This document shows positions 10,280 through 21,826 of a DNA stretch of 64,000 nucleotides, in pieces. Position 1 is the first letter of the stretch. Every line of letters starts with the position of its first letter. The position numbers and the translations under genes were made by a program. A model generated the notes under the pieces. It had not been told where the DNA came from. It did no database searches and saw nothing but the letters and a program-made list of their open reading frames with translations. Source of the DNA: Pilaira anomala (taxonomy: Eukaryota; Mucoromycota; Mucoromycetes; Mucorales; Mucoraceae); NCBI GenBank assembly GCA_025716855.1, contig JAIXMQ010000049.1:169740-233739 (forward strand), read 5' to 3'.

Positions 10280-12895
10280 TGAAAGGTAGAATTAAAAACA
10301 TCACCCATTATGCATTTCCTAATACAAACAACCCATTTGTTTTCCCCAAATCACCCAGTTTTTTTTTAAAGAAAAAACGAGCACTTATAGTTATAAAACT
10401 ACTACCGTATTACGGTAGCAAATATCTTATACTACATTACATATTTAATACTTTTTTTGATAAAGAAAAAGGTGGTATTGTAGACATGATTTTTTTGTTG
10501 TAATAAAAAAACTTTGAGCCAATCAAATCATCGGAAAAGAGAGGAAAAGTGTATTTTTAGGCAAAAATCAGCCATTCCCGACCTTGGGATTTTTTCGAAA
10601 TTGAGAAATGTGGATGTATCTTGGTATTGAAAAGGTTTTAAAGCTTGGCTTTTTAACGATATATGTAGAATTCTACGCTCTTTTTAATAATATAAAAATC
10701 AAAGTAAAATAGCAACAAATATCTATAGGTATTATGAGAAAACAATATACAGTCTTTGTTAGGGCAAGTATATTTTCTACATAAAAAATAACAATTCTAA
10801 ATCAATAGAAAGATGTGCCTTCAAATTTTGCATCTATTGTATAATATATTGTATAATAGAATAGGTGAAATAAAAGACTTTAATTTGAAAAGAAAGAAAT
10901 TTGGACCCAAATCTCAATTTTTAGGTCCAAAAAACGGGAAAAAAACCAAATCAAGATACAGACATATTTTGTTAGACAATGTTATATTCCAAAGATGTAG
11001 AATTTAGAAACTAAGATTTCTATGCATTTAGATTTATTATCTTGTATATAAAAAATATACATGTCCTAATAGAAGCTGTGCTTTCTCGCAATGACTATTA
11101 AACTTTATAATTATACTACTTTGATTTTTACATCATTCGAAGAGCGTCAAATTCTACCTTAGACATCAATAGAAAGCTAAACTTTAAATCCATTTAAATA
11201 CAAAGATATATCTACATTTCTAATTTTTATTTTTTTTTAAGCTGTGAAAAAAATTCCATTTTTTAGAAAAATTTGCTAGTCCCCCCCTATGGATTTTTTC
11301 AAAAATCAGAAAGGTAGATATATCTTCACATTAAAAAGGGTTTAACGCTTGGTCTTTTAACGGTAAGTACAGAATTTTGCACTCTTTCGAATGATATAAA
11401 AATCAAAATAAAATAATTATAAATATTAATGGTTATTGTGATAAAACGATTTACAGTTTTTGTTAGGGCAAGTATATTTTCTGCTTCCAATAATATAAAT
11501 AAAATTATATAGAAAGATGCGCCTTTAAATTCTGCACTTTCTGTATATCATATTGTTTAATGAAATAGTTGATTTAGAGAGACTTTACTTTGACAAGAAG
11601 GTATTTTTTGTAAAAATTTCAATTTCTGTGACCGAAAAACGAGGTGTATATAGACCATGCTACATGCACTCTCCATTTGTAGTGCATGTAAGGAAAACAG
11701 TTTTTGTTAGAGAAAGTATATTTTTTACATATAAAAAAATATATCTTTATATACAATCATCCGCCCATCTAAATTTAGAATCTTTTGGATATTGTATTGT
11801 ATAATAGAATAGTTAATATTGAAGGACTTTACTTTGACATGAAAGATTCCCTGGGCTTAAATATGTGGTGTGTATAGATACTAAAGTAGTGTGTTTAGTT
11901 TATATGAGGCGCGCTTATTAGTCACTAAATTTTAAGCCCTAGAAATCTTTCATGTCAAAGTAATATCCTTCAATATTAACTATTCTATTATACAATACTA
12001 TATCCAAAAAAATCTAGATTTAGATAGGCAAATGATTGTATATAAATATATATTTTTTTTAATGTAAGAAATATACTTTCTCTAACAAAAACTGTTTTCC
12101 TTTCAAGCACTACAAATGGAGAGTGCATGTAGCGCGGTAAAAATCTACCAGTTCCCGACTTTTGGATTTTTTCCAAAGTTTTAAATGTAGATATATATTG
12201 GATTATAAAGATTTTAGAGCAAATATATTGATTAGTTTCTAATATAAAATTTGATACTATTTCGAATGATGTATAAAGTAAAGTAAAGTAACTATAAAGA
12301 TTAATGGCTATTGTAAGAAAGTCGAATTATAGTTCTTGTTAGGGCAAGTAGTATATTTTCTAAAATGGAAAAAAAATTTGAGAAATGGATAAAAACTTTT
12401 TTCGTGTCAAATTAAAGTCATTCTATCAACTCTTTTACTATACAGTATGTTATACAATCAATGAAGAACTTAAAGACGCATTTTTCTATATACTCAAATT
12501 TATATATTTAGATATATAGAATATACTTACCCTAGCAAAAACTGTAAATTTGAGTTTTTTACAATAGCCATCAATCTTTATTTATATTTTATTTTGATTT
12601 TTACATCATTAGAGAGAGCGTCAGATTCTATTTTAGAAAGCATTAAAAAGATAAAGTCTAAAATCTTCGTAATGCCAAGATATATCCACATTTATGATTT
12701 TTTCGGGAATGGCTAAAAATATATAAATAAAAAAAAACTAGTTAAAGTCTCAGTAAATACCTATGTAGCATAGCGTAGGGACTGTAATAGAATGGTAGTC
12801 TCGACAGTGCTCGACTTATTTTTATCAAAAAATTGGGTAATTTTTTGGGGGAAAATGGGTGATGGGTGATGTTTAATTTTCACCTTTTACGTAGA
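10280..12895. repeat. Foldback element with long terminal inverted repeats, copy 2
   Basis: The left end reads AGGTAGAATTAAAAACATC followed by ACCCAT. The right end read in reverse gives AGGTGAAAATTAAACATC followed by ACCCAT. Inside, the left arm (about 10510-11880) and right arm (about 11890-12720) are reverse complements in blocks. The turning point is near 11900, where GGCTTAAATATGTGG faces TAAATTTTAAGCCC. Conserved modules include GGCAAAAATCAGCCA, GATGTGCCTTCAAATTTTG, GAAGCTGTGCTTTCTCGCAA and TACATGCACTCTCCATTTG. No credible gene lies inside; short frames at 10813-11007, 11553-11804 and 11988-12176 are by-products of the repeats. It resembles a non-autonomous foldback or long-TIR DNA element; the class is not determined. 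Confidence 0.8.
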
Positions 12896-13308
12896 ATAAT
12901 GTAGTGGATTTTCCCATTTAACGTATGTTTACCATATATTCATATAAAATGACATGACTTTTCAATAATGAGACCTACCCTTATGTTTTATATTTGGTTC
13001 AAGAGCTGCGACCAATTTTTTTTTTATCAGATCAGTTATAGGAACCATATGAATGATTGTACATATTCGATCGTTTTGATGTTCCTTAAACTCAGTATAA
13101 CTAATAAACAATTACTGATCTGTTGCACTATTAGTCTCTCGGGAGCAAATACTCCATAGCATAAATTTCATTTCCAAGTAAAAATGCTACGATAAACGAG
13201 AGCCTCATTGTTTATGTCATGGTTGAATGTCGTTTATATGTACCATAATTCCTCATTCTTTGTTTTATGAATACAAGGACAAAGAGATCAAACAACACGG
13301 CTTGTGCC

Positions 13309-13342
<34 letters not shown>

Positions 13343-13686
13343 TCTTTTTTCTAATTCAATGCCAGAAGCTGTCATTTTTTAGCGTTTTCTATTGACATTG
13401 GCATTTAATTTATTACTCTACTTGCTGAAAAAAATTAATATCCATCATGTATTTCAGTTGTCACAATCAATTAATATTACAATATTGCCAAAACTATCAC
13501 TTCTATCACCATGGAGAGAGAGAGGGCTTTCCGGGATGTGTCGATGATTCAAATGAAGGAAATAGATATAAGCCACCTCTTGACTAACCAATCACGATAC
13601 CCAAGAGCAAAACTTTTTGTCTCGAAAATTATTAAGTAGACAGAAGCCACCTGCCATGAGTTTGTTCCTTCTCTTTCCCATTCGAC
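12896..13686. other. Intergenic with GA microsatellite, upstream of UBL-eS31
   Basis: No gene is seen. A (GA)n microsatellite covers 13311-13339 and a short GAGAGAGAG run recurs at about 13512. The last 150 bp lacks long poly(T) and should hold the ribosomal-protein promoter. Confidence 0.45.
13311..13339. repeat. GA microsatellite
   Basis: A (GA)n run of about 29 nt upstream of UBL-eS31. It could act as a promoter GAGA tract or be neutral. Confidence 0.8.
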
Positions 13687-14434
13687 ATGCAACTTTTCGT
13701 TAAGTCCCTTGCCGGTAACACCCTCGCTCTCGAGGTTGCCCCCTCCACCTCTGTTGAGAACGTTAAGGCTATGATTGCCGCCCGTGAAGGTAAAAACCTT
13801 TAAAGCAAACTCATCATCTCTTTTTTTTTTTTTTTTTTATTTGCTTCTCTCTTTTTGTTATTATTTTACGATACACGATACGCAAATAATAAAACTTTTG
13901 AGCGGACGCGAAAATAAAGCAAAAGAGAAAGAGAAAAATTAAGGATATGATGATTATTACGCCAAGTGTAGAAACTAAAAAAAAAATATATATCTAAAAT
14001 TTAGGTATTGACGCTGATTTCCAATGTCTCTCCTTCGCTGGTAAGTCTCTCCAAAACTCTGAGGCTCTCGCTCTCTATGGTGTCCAAGATAACTCTACTC
14101 TTCACCTTAACGCTGAGCTCCTCGGTGGTGGTAAGAAGAGAAAGAAGAAGACCTACACTACCCCCAAGAAGATCAAGCACAAGCGTACTAAGGTTAAGAT
14201 GGCTATCTTGAAGTTCTACAAGGTCGACGAGTCTGGTAAGATCACCCGTCTCCGTCGTGAGTGTCCTAACGCCACTTGTGGTGCTGGTGTCTTCATGGCC
14301 AAGCACAGTGACCGTCAATACTGTGGTAAATGTCACTTGACTTACGTCTTCCAAAAGGTAAAATAGATTTAAACTGTAAACACTTATTTTGAATTTGTTT
14401 TTTTTTTTAATCAATTTTTTTCTTTTAGGAGTAA
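13687..14434 (+). CDS. RPS31: Divergent ubiquitin-like domain fused to ribosomal protein eS31 (S27a)
   Basis: Exons 13687-13789, 14005-14357 and 14429-14434 give 153 aa. Residues 1-76 align without gaps to ubiquitin and end in Gly-Gly, but only about 41 of 76 positions match. K11, K29, K33 and K63 are replaced (N, M, R, D). I44 is Ser, R42 is Cys, R72 is Glu and R74 is Leu. K6, K27 and K48 remain. Residues 77-153 are a normal eS31: basic [18 protein letters not shown] followed by a zinc ribbon with CPNATC and CGKC pairs. In the family, the fused ubiquitin is cleaved after Gly76 and eS31 joins the 40S beak. Here the leader probably only assists folding or assembly and is unlikely to serve as working ubiquitin. 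The last exon holds one sense codon and the stop. Strong codon bias fits high expression. Confidence 0.93.
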
Positions 14435-14900
14435 ATTATTCACTTTTTTTAACATGTCCATTTTAAAAAAAAAATCAATAAAATTTTTGAATCATTTTTT
14501 ATAAAAAAAAAAGAGAAGATACCCTTTTCGTTTTGTTTCAATCATGTAAAAAAAAATAATAATACTTTTTAAAGTCACTTAAACATCTTTTCAATATGAT
14601 GCGATGTACCGTTGTAATTGATAGTTTCATGATACATTTCCCTTCAATAAACGCCAAATAATGTTAACATAAAAACGTCCTAAACTTTCTAAAGTGTTCT
14701 TGTCAACTAATTGAGGGTGGACAAACGAGTTACTTTATAAAACAAGTCACGAATCGAGAGTTCCAGAAGCCTTTTTAAAAATGTGTGGGCGAAGGGCATA
14801 AGTTTTTATATAAACCGTGTATTTTTTTCTTTTTTTTTTTTTTTTTTTTTTTTTCCTTTCTTTCTTTATTTTATACATAAAAAAAAACTTGTATTTAAAC
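14435..14900. other. Intergenic between UBL-eS31 and STI1
   Basis: No gene is seen. It holds the 3' end of the ribosomal gene and the STI1 promoter. A T24 run at 14831-14854 precedes the STI1 start. CGAGAGTTCCAGAAGCC near 14754-14770 resembles an inverted pair of GAA/TTC units. That would suit heat-shock factor control of a co-chaperone, but this is inference. Confidence 0.4.
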
Positions 14901-16228
14901 ATGTCTGAAGAAAACAAACAATTAGCTTTATCTGAAAAGGAACTCGGTAACCAAGCTTACAAGAAGCGTGAGTTCGAAGAAGCTCTTAGTCACTATGATA
15001 AGGCTTATGAGTTGGATAACACTAATATTACTTTCTTGACCAACAAAGCTGGTAAAGTATAAAATATATAAAAAAAAAGACACGAATAACTTCTAAACTC
15101 ACTTTTTTTTTTTCTTCTTTAAAACGCTTAGCTGTTCTCTTTGAACAAGAAAAGTTTGAGGACTGTATCAAGGTATGTGAAGATGCTGTTGAACGTGGTC
15201 GTGAGTTGAGATGTGATTACAAGTTGATTGCAAGGTAAGGAATGACTCGAGTTATATAAAAAAAAAGAAAAGTGAGGACCCGAGAAAATTAAATATATGC
15301 AACTCTCTCTCTTTTTTTTTTAGAGCCCTTCAACGTATTGGTAATGCTTATACCAAGTTAGACAAATTGGATGAAGCTATCAAATACTATGGAAAGTCCT
15401 TGACTGAACATCGTACACCCGAGACCCTTCAAAAGCTTCGCGATACTGAGAAGCTCAAGAAAGAACAAGAGAAGGCTGCTTACTATAACCCTGAACTTGC
15501 TGATAAAGCACGTGAAGAAGGTAATGCTTTCTTCAAGGCTGGTAAATGGTATGTACATGAAAAAAAAAAAAAAAAAAAAAAAACGCATGATATTAATTAG
15601 AATGTTAGGCCTCAAGCTATTGAACAATACACTGAAGCTATCAAGCGTAACGATAAAGATGTTAGACCTTACTCTAACCGTGCTGTTTGTTATTTGAAGT
15701 TGATGGCTGTAAACGAAGCTGAAAAGGATGCTGACAAGTGTATTGAACTTGACCCTAACTTCAGTAAGTTGTTTAAAAAAAAAAAGCTATAGAAAAATCT
15801 TAAAAATACCAACAGAAAACTAAAAAAAAAAAAACGCATTTCTTTATATAGCTCGTGGTTATATTCGTAAGGCAGCTTGTCAACTCGTCAAGAAGGATTT
15901 CCAAGAATCCATTGATACCCTTAACAAGGCCAAGGAAACCGACACTGAAGGCAAATGTGCTCGTGAGATTCAACAACAATTGATGAAGGCTTATACTGCC
16001 ATGAGCCCTATGGGAGGTGCCTCTGGTGCTGAAGAATCTCAAGAGGAAATCCTCAAGAGAGCTGCTCAAGATCCTGAAGTTCAACGTATCTTGGGTGACC
16101 CTGTCATGCAACAAATTCTTCGTCAAATGCAAGAAGACCCTAAGGCCGCTCAAGAGCATTTAAAGAACCCTCAAATTGCTGCTAATGTCCGCAAATTGAT
16201 GAATGCTGGTGTCATTCGTATGGCTTAA
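14901..16228 (+). CDS. STI1: Short Hsp70/Hsp90-organising co-chaperone (STI1/HOP) lacking TPR1 and DP1
   Basis: Five exons (14901-15051, 15132-15234, 15324-15548, 15609-15763, 15852-16228) close exactly to 336 aa. Order: TPR2A (about 5-115, starting [19 protein letters not shown], with the carboxylate-clamp context NKAAVLF and [12 protein letters not shown]). A charged [15 protein letters not shown] linker follows, then TPR2B (about 140-255, [18 protein letters not shown] ... [11 protein letters not shown]). Last is DP2 (about 280-336, [17 protein letters not shown] and [16 protein letters not shown]). The usual N-terminal TPR1 and DP1, about 200-250 residues, are absent. The first Met directly precedes TPR2A, and the upstream DNA is poly(T) promoter, so this looks like a true short form. 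Caenorhabditis STI-1 is likewise short. TPR2A should bind the Hsp90 MEEVD tail and TPR2B Hsp70. Confidence 0.93.
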
Positions 16229-17306
16229 AGTGTTTAAAACCTTTTTTTCTCTCTTTATTGTTTCTTTTTATCTCATTTCTTGTAGCATTTTTCTCTCTCT
16301 TTTTTTTCTTCTTTTTTTTTCATATATTATAATAATAAATAAACATTAATAAGAGATCAAAAACGACATAAACAATATATTTGATGGTTTGTATATGGAA
16401 TCATTCATGTTAACTGAGAATATTGAATAGGTTACTAAAGTCTCGGCGGAACGTTAACGACAATGACACCATCGACTAAATATCAGTTTCTTAAAAAAAA
16501 AAAAAAAAAAAAAGAAACCTTGACTACTGCCAATTGAGCAAGAGGGACTCATAATCCAAGTTCAAAGGAACAATAAGAAAAGAGATCCTTATGTACTTTT
16601 TCATATTTCAAAGTTGTGATAAACTTTCCCGCATGCGTCATATTAGATTAAACAACTTATTTGCAGGTATTTTGTCAAAAAAAAAAAGTGACAGTTACGA
16701 TAGATATTTGCATTATGTAGCAACTTTATGCATCAAACTTACACAAAAATATTTTACGCGACTTATGAATTGTAAAAATGAATGAACTGTTGATTTCCCA
16801 AACAACTTGCCCGAGCATTTTGTCATGACAGATCTTCGGGAAATGTTTCCGGGATGAGCCTTTTTTTTCTTTCTTTCTTTAATTATGTTGTCCTAACAAT
16901 AGCAAGAGAATCAGTCTTATTGCATAGCAACTAATTGTTTGATCACTTATAAATTATTCAAGATAATTCAATTCCTTGGTAACAAAGTGCAATAAAAAAA
17001 AACAGTCAAGTATGGAATCAAACTTACGCGTTACAAATCTAATTCTATAACGTATCGTATAAACGCACTTTCCATTATTCCAATGGTAATAGCGATAGAA
17101 TTATATATATACATATATAAAAAAAAACTGCAATTCCTATCGTTTATATGCCTGTCCTTTATTTTTTTTTTTCAACTTTTACTTTATTTTAAAATAAAAT
17201 GACAAAAAAAAAAAAAGAGCAAAGGATATGCTCAAATTAACTTGATAAAAACTAAAAGCTTTACATCAAGATTTTATTTTGTTCAACAAAAAGAAGTGTT
17301 GATAAT
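16229..17306. other. Intergenic between STI1 and uS14
   Basis: No gene is supported. The STI1 3' end has T-rich DNA followed by AATAAATAAACATTAA at about 16331, a likely polyadenylation region. A frame at 16591-16785 looks like chance. A tRNA-like fragment near 16510-16580 was considered and rejected. Confidence 0.45.
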
Positions 17307-17660
17307 TTAACGGTACTATAAAACAAAAAGAGTTAACATACGAAGGCTATTTTTTTTTTTCTTTTTTTTTTACCTTGTGGAAACCAATATCGTTGGCGTA
17401 TTCACGGAAACATTGACGACAGATGTTCAAGTTATACTTTCTAATCAAACCGGCTCTGTGAGCACAAACTCTACTATTGAATGACAACAAGTTACATTAG
17501 TTTTTTGTAATGTTTTTTTCTTCTTCTTCATATAAGCCACCAAGAAGAACTTTTTTTTTCCCCCTTTTTTTTTTTTGTTCGAAACTATCTATACATACCA
17601 GGCACGAGAGCCCTTACCGAAGGACTTGGGGTGAGAGTTCCAGACGTTAGCGTGGGCCAT
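17307..17660 (-). CDS. RPS29: 40S ribosomal protein uS14 (S29)
   Basis: Exons in transcription order 17660-17599, 17473-17374 and 17315-17307 give 56 aa, exactly the yeast S29 length. The start [19 protein letters not shown], the zinc-binding pairs C-x2-C (CRVC) and C-x2-C (CRQC), and the end DIGFHKYR all match the family. The last exon is only 9 nt and encodes Tyr-Arg-stop. Reading through the preceding donor would instead give a lysine-rich tail from poly(A), so splicing is needed for the conserved end. It is part of the small-subunit head near the decoding site. Confidence 0.95.
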
Positions 17661-18224
17661 TGTGATATAGTTCAAACGTAAAAGAGGAGAGAAAGGGAGA
17701 ATTTAACACTTGTGAGCCTCCTAAACGATATCTCCCCCCGCACTCATCTCCCGAACCAATTTTTTTCGTTCTTTTTTTTTTTTTTTTTGAAAATTTTTTG
17801 GCCTTGATGTCATCCTTTAAATAAGCCACCACTTCCCCGAATGATGATGATTACATGTTTTGTAGTTGGCAGCACCATCATCGGAATCATAATTATTATT
17901 ATTTTTAAGGTCACTCCAAAAGTTTCTTTTTTTTTTTACCTGGTTTCCTTTTTCTCTTTTAATTCACAAAGTTATTATTATTATTGTCTTTTAATTGTAA
18001 GTGATAAAATAGAAAAGAAAAGACCCTGTTTTTTTTTCCTTTCTTTAAATAGATATATTAAATACAACGTGGTATTTATTAGCCTTTTAAGACAAGCAAC
18101 AAAAATAATAATAAACAAGATATATACATTTTAAAAAAAAATATATTACAGTGGTTGTTTTATAGCATAAGTTATTATTTTTATTTTACAAAAGGAAAGG
18201 CCCTGTGCTTTTTGTTGTAAGTAA
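17661..18224. other. Divergent intergenic region between uS14 and the copper-fist gene
   Basis: No gene is seen; it should hold both promoters. The frame at 17841-18134 is low-complexity and not credible. T15 and T11 tracts are present. Confidence 0.4.
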
Positions 18225-18663
18225 ATGGTTTATATCACTTCAGAAGATGGCAAAGAAAAGAAATTTGCCTGCATTAAATGTATCAAGGTAAAGAGATATA
18301 AAGATATGACTTAACAAAAAAAAAATAACAAAAAGGTTTAGGGTCATCGATCTACAAAATGTAATCATGCTAATAGAGAGTTATTTGAAATCAAAAAGAA
18401 GGGTAGACCTGTTTCTCAATGTGATACCTGTAGACAATTAAGAAAGACGAAACAGATACATATAAAATGTATGTGCCATCTGGATATCAAATTGAAAGGT
18501 ACATAGGCATTATATTAAATTTATTATACTACAATTTTTTATATATCAACTTTTTTTTTTTTTTGCATACAGATGCATTGAATACTCCTGTTCGAGACGA
18601 AAAATTTCGATACTCTGATCTCTCAGCAAATGGTAATATATACATATATTTAAAAAGAAACAA

Positions 18664-18694
<31 letters not shown>

Positions 18695-19201
18695 CTTATT
18701 TCAGATAAAACAGTAAATAAACCGTCTACATCACAAGGTTCATGTACAAAATGTAATCGACCAAGTCTATACTGTATTTGTCCTAAAGACAACACAACAC
18801 AAACTAAATCTCAGGATATTGATTACTTTTCCTCAGGTAGTTCAGATGGTTCCATCACACCACCTATCTATACATTGGGTTACTCAGAGAATCCAATACG
18901 TCCAGCTGGTCTGAACGTAAATTCTTCTTCCTCTCCTCCACTACCTCCTTCATCATCATCATCATCAACTTATCCTAAACGCCGTCACCTGACTAAACCC
19001 ATTCATGATCCATCCGATGACATCAACAGTGACACACCTATCTATAAATCGCACGAACATAAACCTGCTATTCTAGGCCAATTCACAAGCTCAAGCTCTG
19101 AAGATTTAATGAATCAAATTTATAGTGGCTTTATTGATAAAAATAAGGATTCTTTAAAAGAAACTGATCATCAATTAGTTGAATTATCAAAAAATGATTA
19201 A
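18225..19201 (+). CDS. Copper-fist zinc/copper-dependent transcription factor
   Basis: Exons 18225-18287, 18342-18498, 18573-18632 and 18705-19201 close to 258 aa. The copper-fist domain fills residues 1-65. It shows CIKCIKGHRSTKCNH (C-x2-C-x8-C-x-H), the minor-groove motif KKGRPVSQCDTC in place of the usual KGRP, and a final cysteine cluster CMCH. The family binds DNA when loaded with copper or zinc and controls copper uptake or detoxification (Ace1, Mac1, Cuf1). A second small cysteine cluster, CTKCNRPSLYCIC, at about 100-113 resembles the C-rich metal-sensing repeats of such factors. The rest is Ser/Pro-rich (SSSSPPLPPSSSSSS). Whether it activates uptake or detoxification cannot be told. 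It ends tail-to-tail with the WD40 gene, 109 bp apart. Confidence 0.9.
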
Positions 19202-19310
19202 TCTTCTTCCTGCTTTATTTCGTTTTCATACGTGTACACTTTAACATAACCGTCTAATAATAAAAAAATAATTAATATGATACAATTTTTTTTTTTTTTT
19301 TTTTTTGGTT

Positions 19311-19800
19311 TTATATTTTACCATCACTAGATGAAAATATAAGTGGCATGTAAGGATGAAAGATAACATCTCGAACTTCAATATCTATAGAATCGATTTA
19401 TAAGTTTGTATTTATAATGCATCTTTATATATATATATATATACCTTCGTGTTCCTTGATAATAGCCGATACTTTTCCGGTACTCATATTGAAAACAAAG
19501 ATTTGTCCATAAATAGTAGGCGCCAATATATATCTACCATTCGAAGTAATCTTTACGAGCCAAGAATTTGCATGATAACTACAAAAAAAAAAAAAAAAAA
19601 AAAAACTTTTGTTAAATCTCATATTTATAATGTACGTGTGTGTAACAAAACGTACTCTTCATGTGTATATTTTTGAATTGTTTGTAATTCAAACTTTCCT
19701 CCCACTTTATTTGGGTACACCAATTTATGTAAAGTACAAGAATTGGGCTTAGAAGCTATATACAATACATAGGCGTGTTAGACTTGAAGAAATATACTTT

Positions 19801-19838
<38 letters not shown>

Positions 19839-21612
19839 TACACACGCCATCACTCACATCACACATCTCTGCACCACGACTGATAAACCAAGCAAAAGGT
19901 GTTGGTTCTGAATCAATTTGCATTGGTTCTGTGCTGCTACTGCTGCCGCTACTACTACTGCTATTACTACTGCTTGATTCTGTCACTGCTAATGCATTGA
20001 CTTTTTTCTCAATATCAGATACACTTTGGTTCGGTTGATCCACCCAATTGACAAATTTACCGCAATCACAATAAGAAGAGTAAATATCTTCAAACGTTTG
20101 TAAAAGCTATACGAGAAAGCATATAAATAAATAGAACAAATTTCTTTTTTCTTTTTCTTTTTCTTACCGTGGCTTGTTCAAAATCATAGAGACGAAGGTG
20201 TTCATCACAAGCAGCTAAAAAGTATTTGTTACCTGTATTAGGAACGAAACTGACTGTAAAGGCCATACAAGTAACACCATCTACCATAGGTGTAGAATCC
20301 AATAAGGTACTATTTTTTTTTTTTTTTTTGATTTTAGCTTATATAATAATAATATAAAAAAAATATATATATACGTATACTTTACGTCCAATCTTCACTC
20401 ATATGCCATTTAATAATATAACCATCTTGACTAGTTGAAATCAAATAGTTTTTCCCTTTAAACACAACGGCCTTAATACACAAGATTTCTTCTGTATGTC
20501 CATCTAATTTTGCGATCCGTTCACCCGTGATTAAATTGAAAATCTTGATTGGACAAGGCAAGATATGATTATCGTTGTCTTCTGCCGACCAACGATGACG
20601 ATTCTTTAATTTACCTCCGGTCACTAATAACCCATCGGCTGCAGGTAAGATCTGACCACAATAGAATTCATCAATTTGTGTCTCGGCATGATCTCGAATA
20701 TGACGAAGACAGACAAGACCGTTTTGAATATCCCAGATTTTAATAGCTCCAATGTTACAAAATGTCACTAGTAATGTTCCGTCTTCGGAAAGTGTCATGC
20801 CTGTTACAGCACCTTGGTCACAAATATCCAATGGAAGTGCAATCAATGGGTGGTCAGAGTTAATCAAATCAATCATATTACTGTCATCTGTATCCGCATC
20901 GAATTTCCAGTACCCGTCAGGGTTCTCTAGTGCTAACTGCTTTACCTTTTCTGGATCATAAGGTTCCATTGTTTTCTTTTCCAAATACTATATATATATA
21001 TAATACATTTTTAATAAAAGAGTACACTATATATATATATATATATTTTTTTTTTTTTACTTTGCTAATAATTTCGGATTTAACAATAGCTAATTTTTTA
21101 GCAGAAGTAGTACGCGACTTTTTATCCGTAGTCTTCTTTTTTCTTTTACTTAAAGTTTTTCTTAAAGGAGATAACCTATCTACTTCATCCATCAAATCGT
21201 CCGTATCAATATGATCAATTTGATGATCGGTTAAACTATTATAGTTCATGAACAAGTCAGCAAATTGTTGTTCTTTTAATTCTTCTGATATTTCTTCTTC
21301 CACGATTTCTTCTGTCACGATTTCTTCTGTTACTACTTCTTCTGTTACTATTTCCTTGATTTCTTCTGTCATTTGTCGTGAACGGCTCTTTGAACGCGAT
21401 GATCCTGCTGCTGCAGCGACTGGAGGAGGAGGTGTTGGTTTAACTTCATCATCAGAATCTAATATCTTTTTCTTTCGAAGTTTTCGCGTTTCTTTTGATA
21501 AAACTTCTGTAGTACTAGGTACAGGTGTAGTCGGTTCTTCTTCCTCTGGATCTACAAACGGAGATTCAATATCGATATCGATATCACTGTTTTGATCTTC
21601 TGTTACAGACAT
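19311..21612 (-). CDS. WD40-repeat protein with acidic, charged N-terminal region
   Basis: Seven exons in transcription order (21612-21061, 20987-20386, 20309-20168, 20106-19842, 19755-19656, 19578-19445, 19384-19311) close in frame to 622 aa. Residues 1-184 are highly charged, with an EEIVTEEVVTEEI tandem and KKKR clusters suggesting nuclear residence. WD40 blades follow from about 210: GAVTGMTLSEDGTLLVTFCNIGAIKIWDI, PIKIFNLITGERIAKLDGH, YLISTSQDGYIIKWHM, YFLAACDEHLRLYDF, a Ser-rich insert, YILAPTIYGQIFVFNMSTGK and finally VRDVIFHPYMPLIFSSSDGKI. WD40 propellers are protein-interaction platforms. I do not recognise the subfamily, and a chromatin or nuclear scaffold role is only a guess from the N-terminus. 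Confidence 0.82.
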
Positions 21613-21826
21613 TATTTTCAAAAAAAAAAAACCAGTATGTATTTGAACGAAAAAAAAAAAAAAGAGAGAGAGAGAGAAAAAGAGATACAAGAAAAAAAAA
21701 GTTGTCAAAATAATAACAAAAAAACAGGGGGGTTGTGTGATAATTATTTATTTGTACATGTATCCAAAGAGGCGTTAGGAAATTGGTTACACGTCAACAA
21801 ACAAATCACTATTTTTTTTTTTTTTT

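Larger units (their letters stand above)
8395..10560 (+). repeat. Left copy of a ~2.1 kb inverted duplicated unit carrying an unrecognised gene
   Basis: This stretch is the reverse complement of about 32090-34170. Matching landmarks in order are GGATAATTAC at the outer end and GTGTCATACGTTACAGATTGC (8461-8481, facing 34081-34101). Then come CATCATCCACTCTATGAGTG, a 45-nt poly(T), the TATA-like box, the two-exon gene and the start of the foldback terminal block. By eye the non-coding part upstream of the gene differs at only a few per cent of positions. The homology runs without a break into the foldback element at 10280. The gene and the repeat have therefore moved or been duplicated as one unit. 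Confidence 0.88.

Noticed and set aside
16510..16580. tRNA-Met-like stretch (GGGACTCATAATCC followed by AGTTCAAAGG)
   Set aside because: The anticodon-like loop and a B-box-like word are too close together, there is no variable region, and no acceptor stem pairs.
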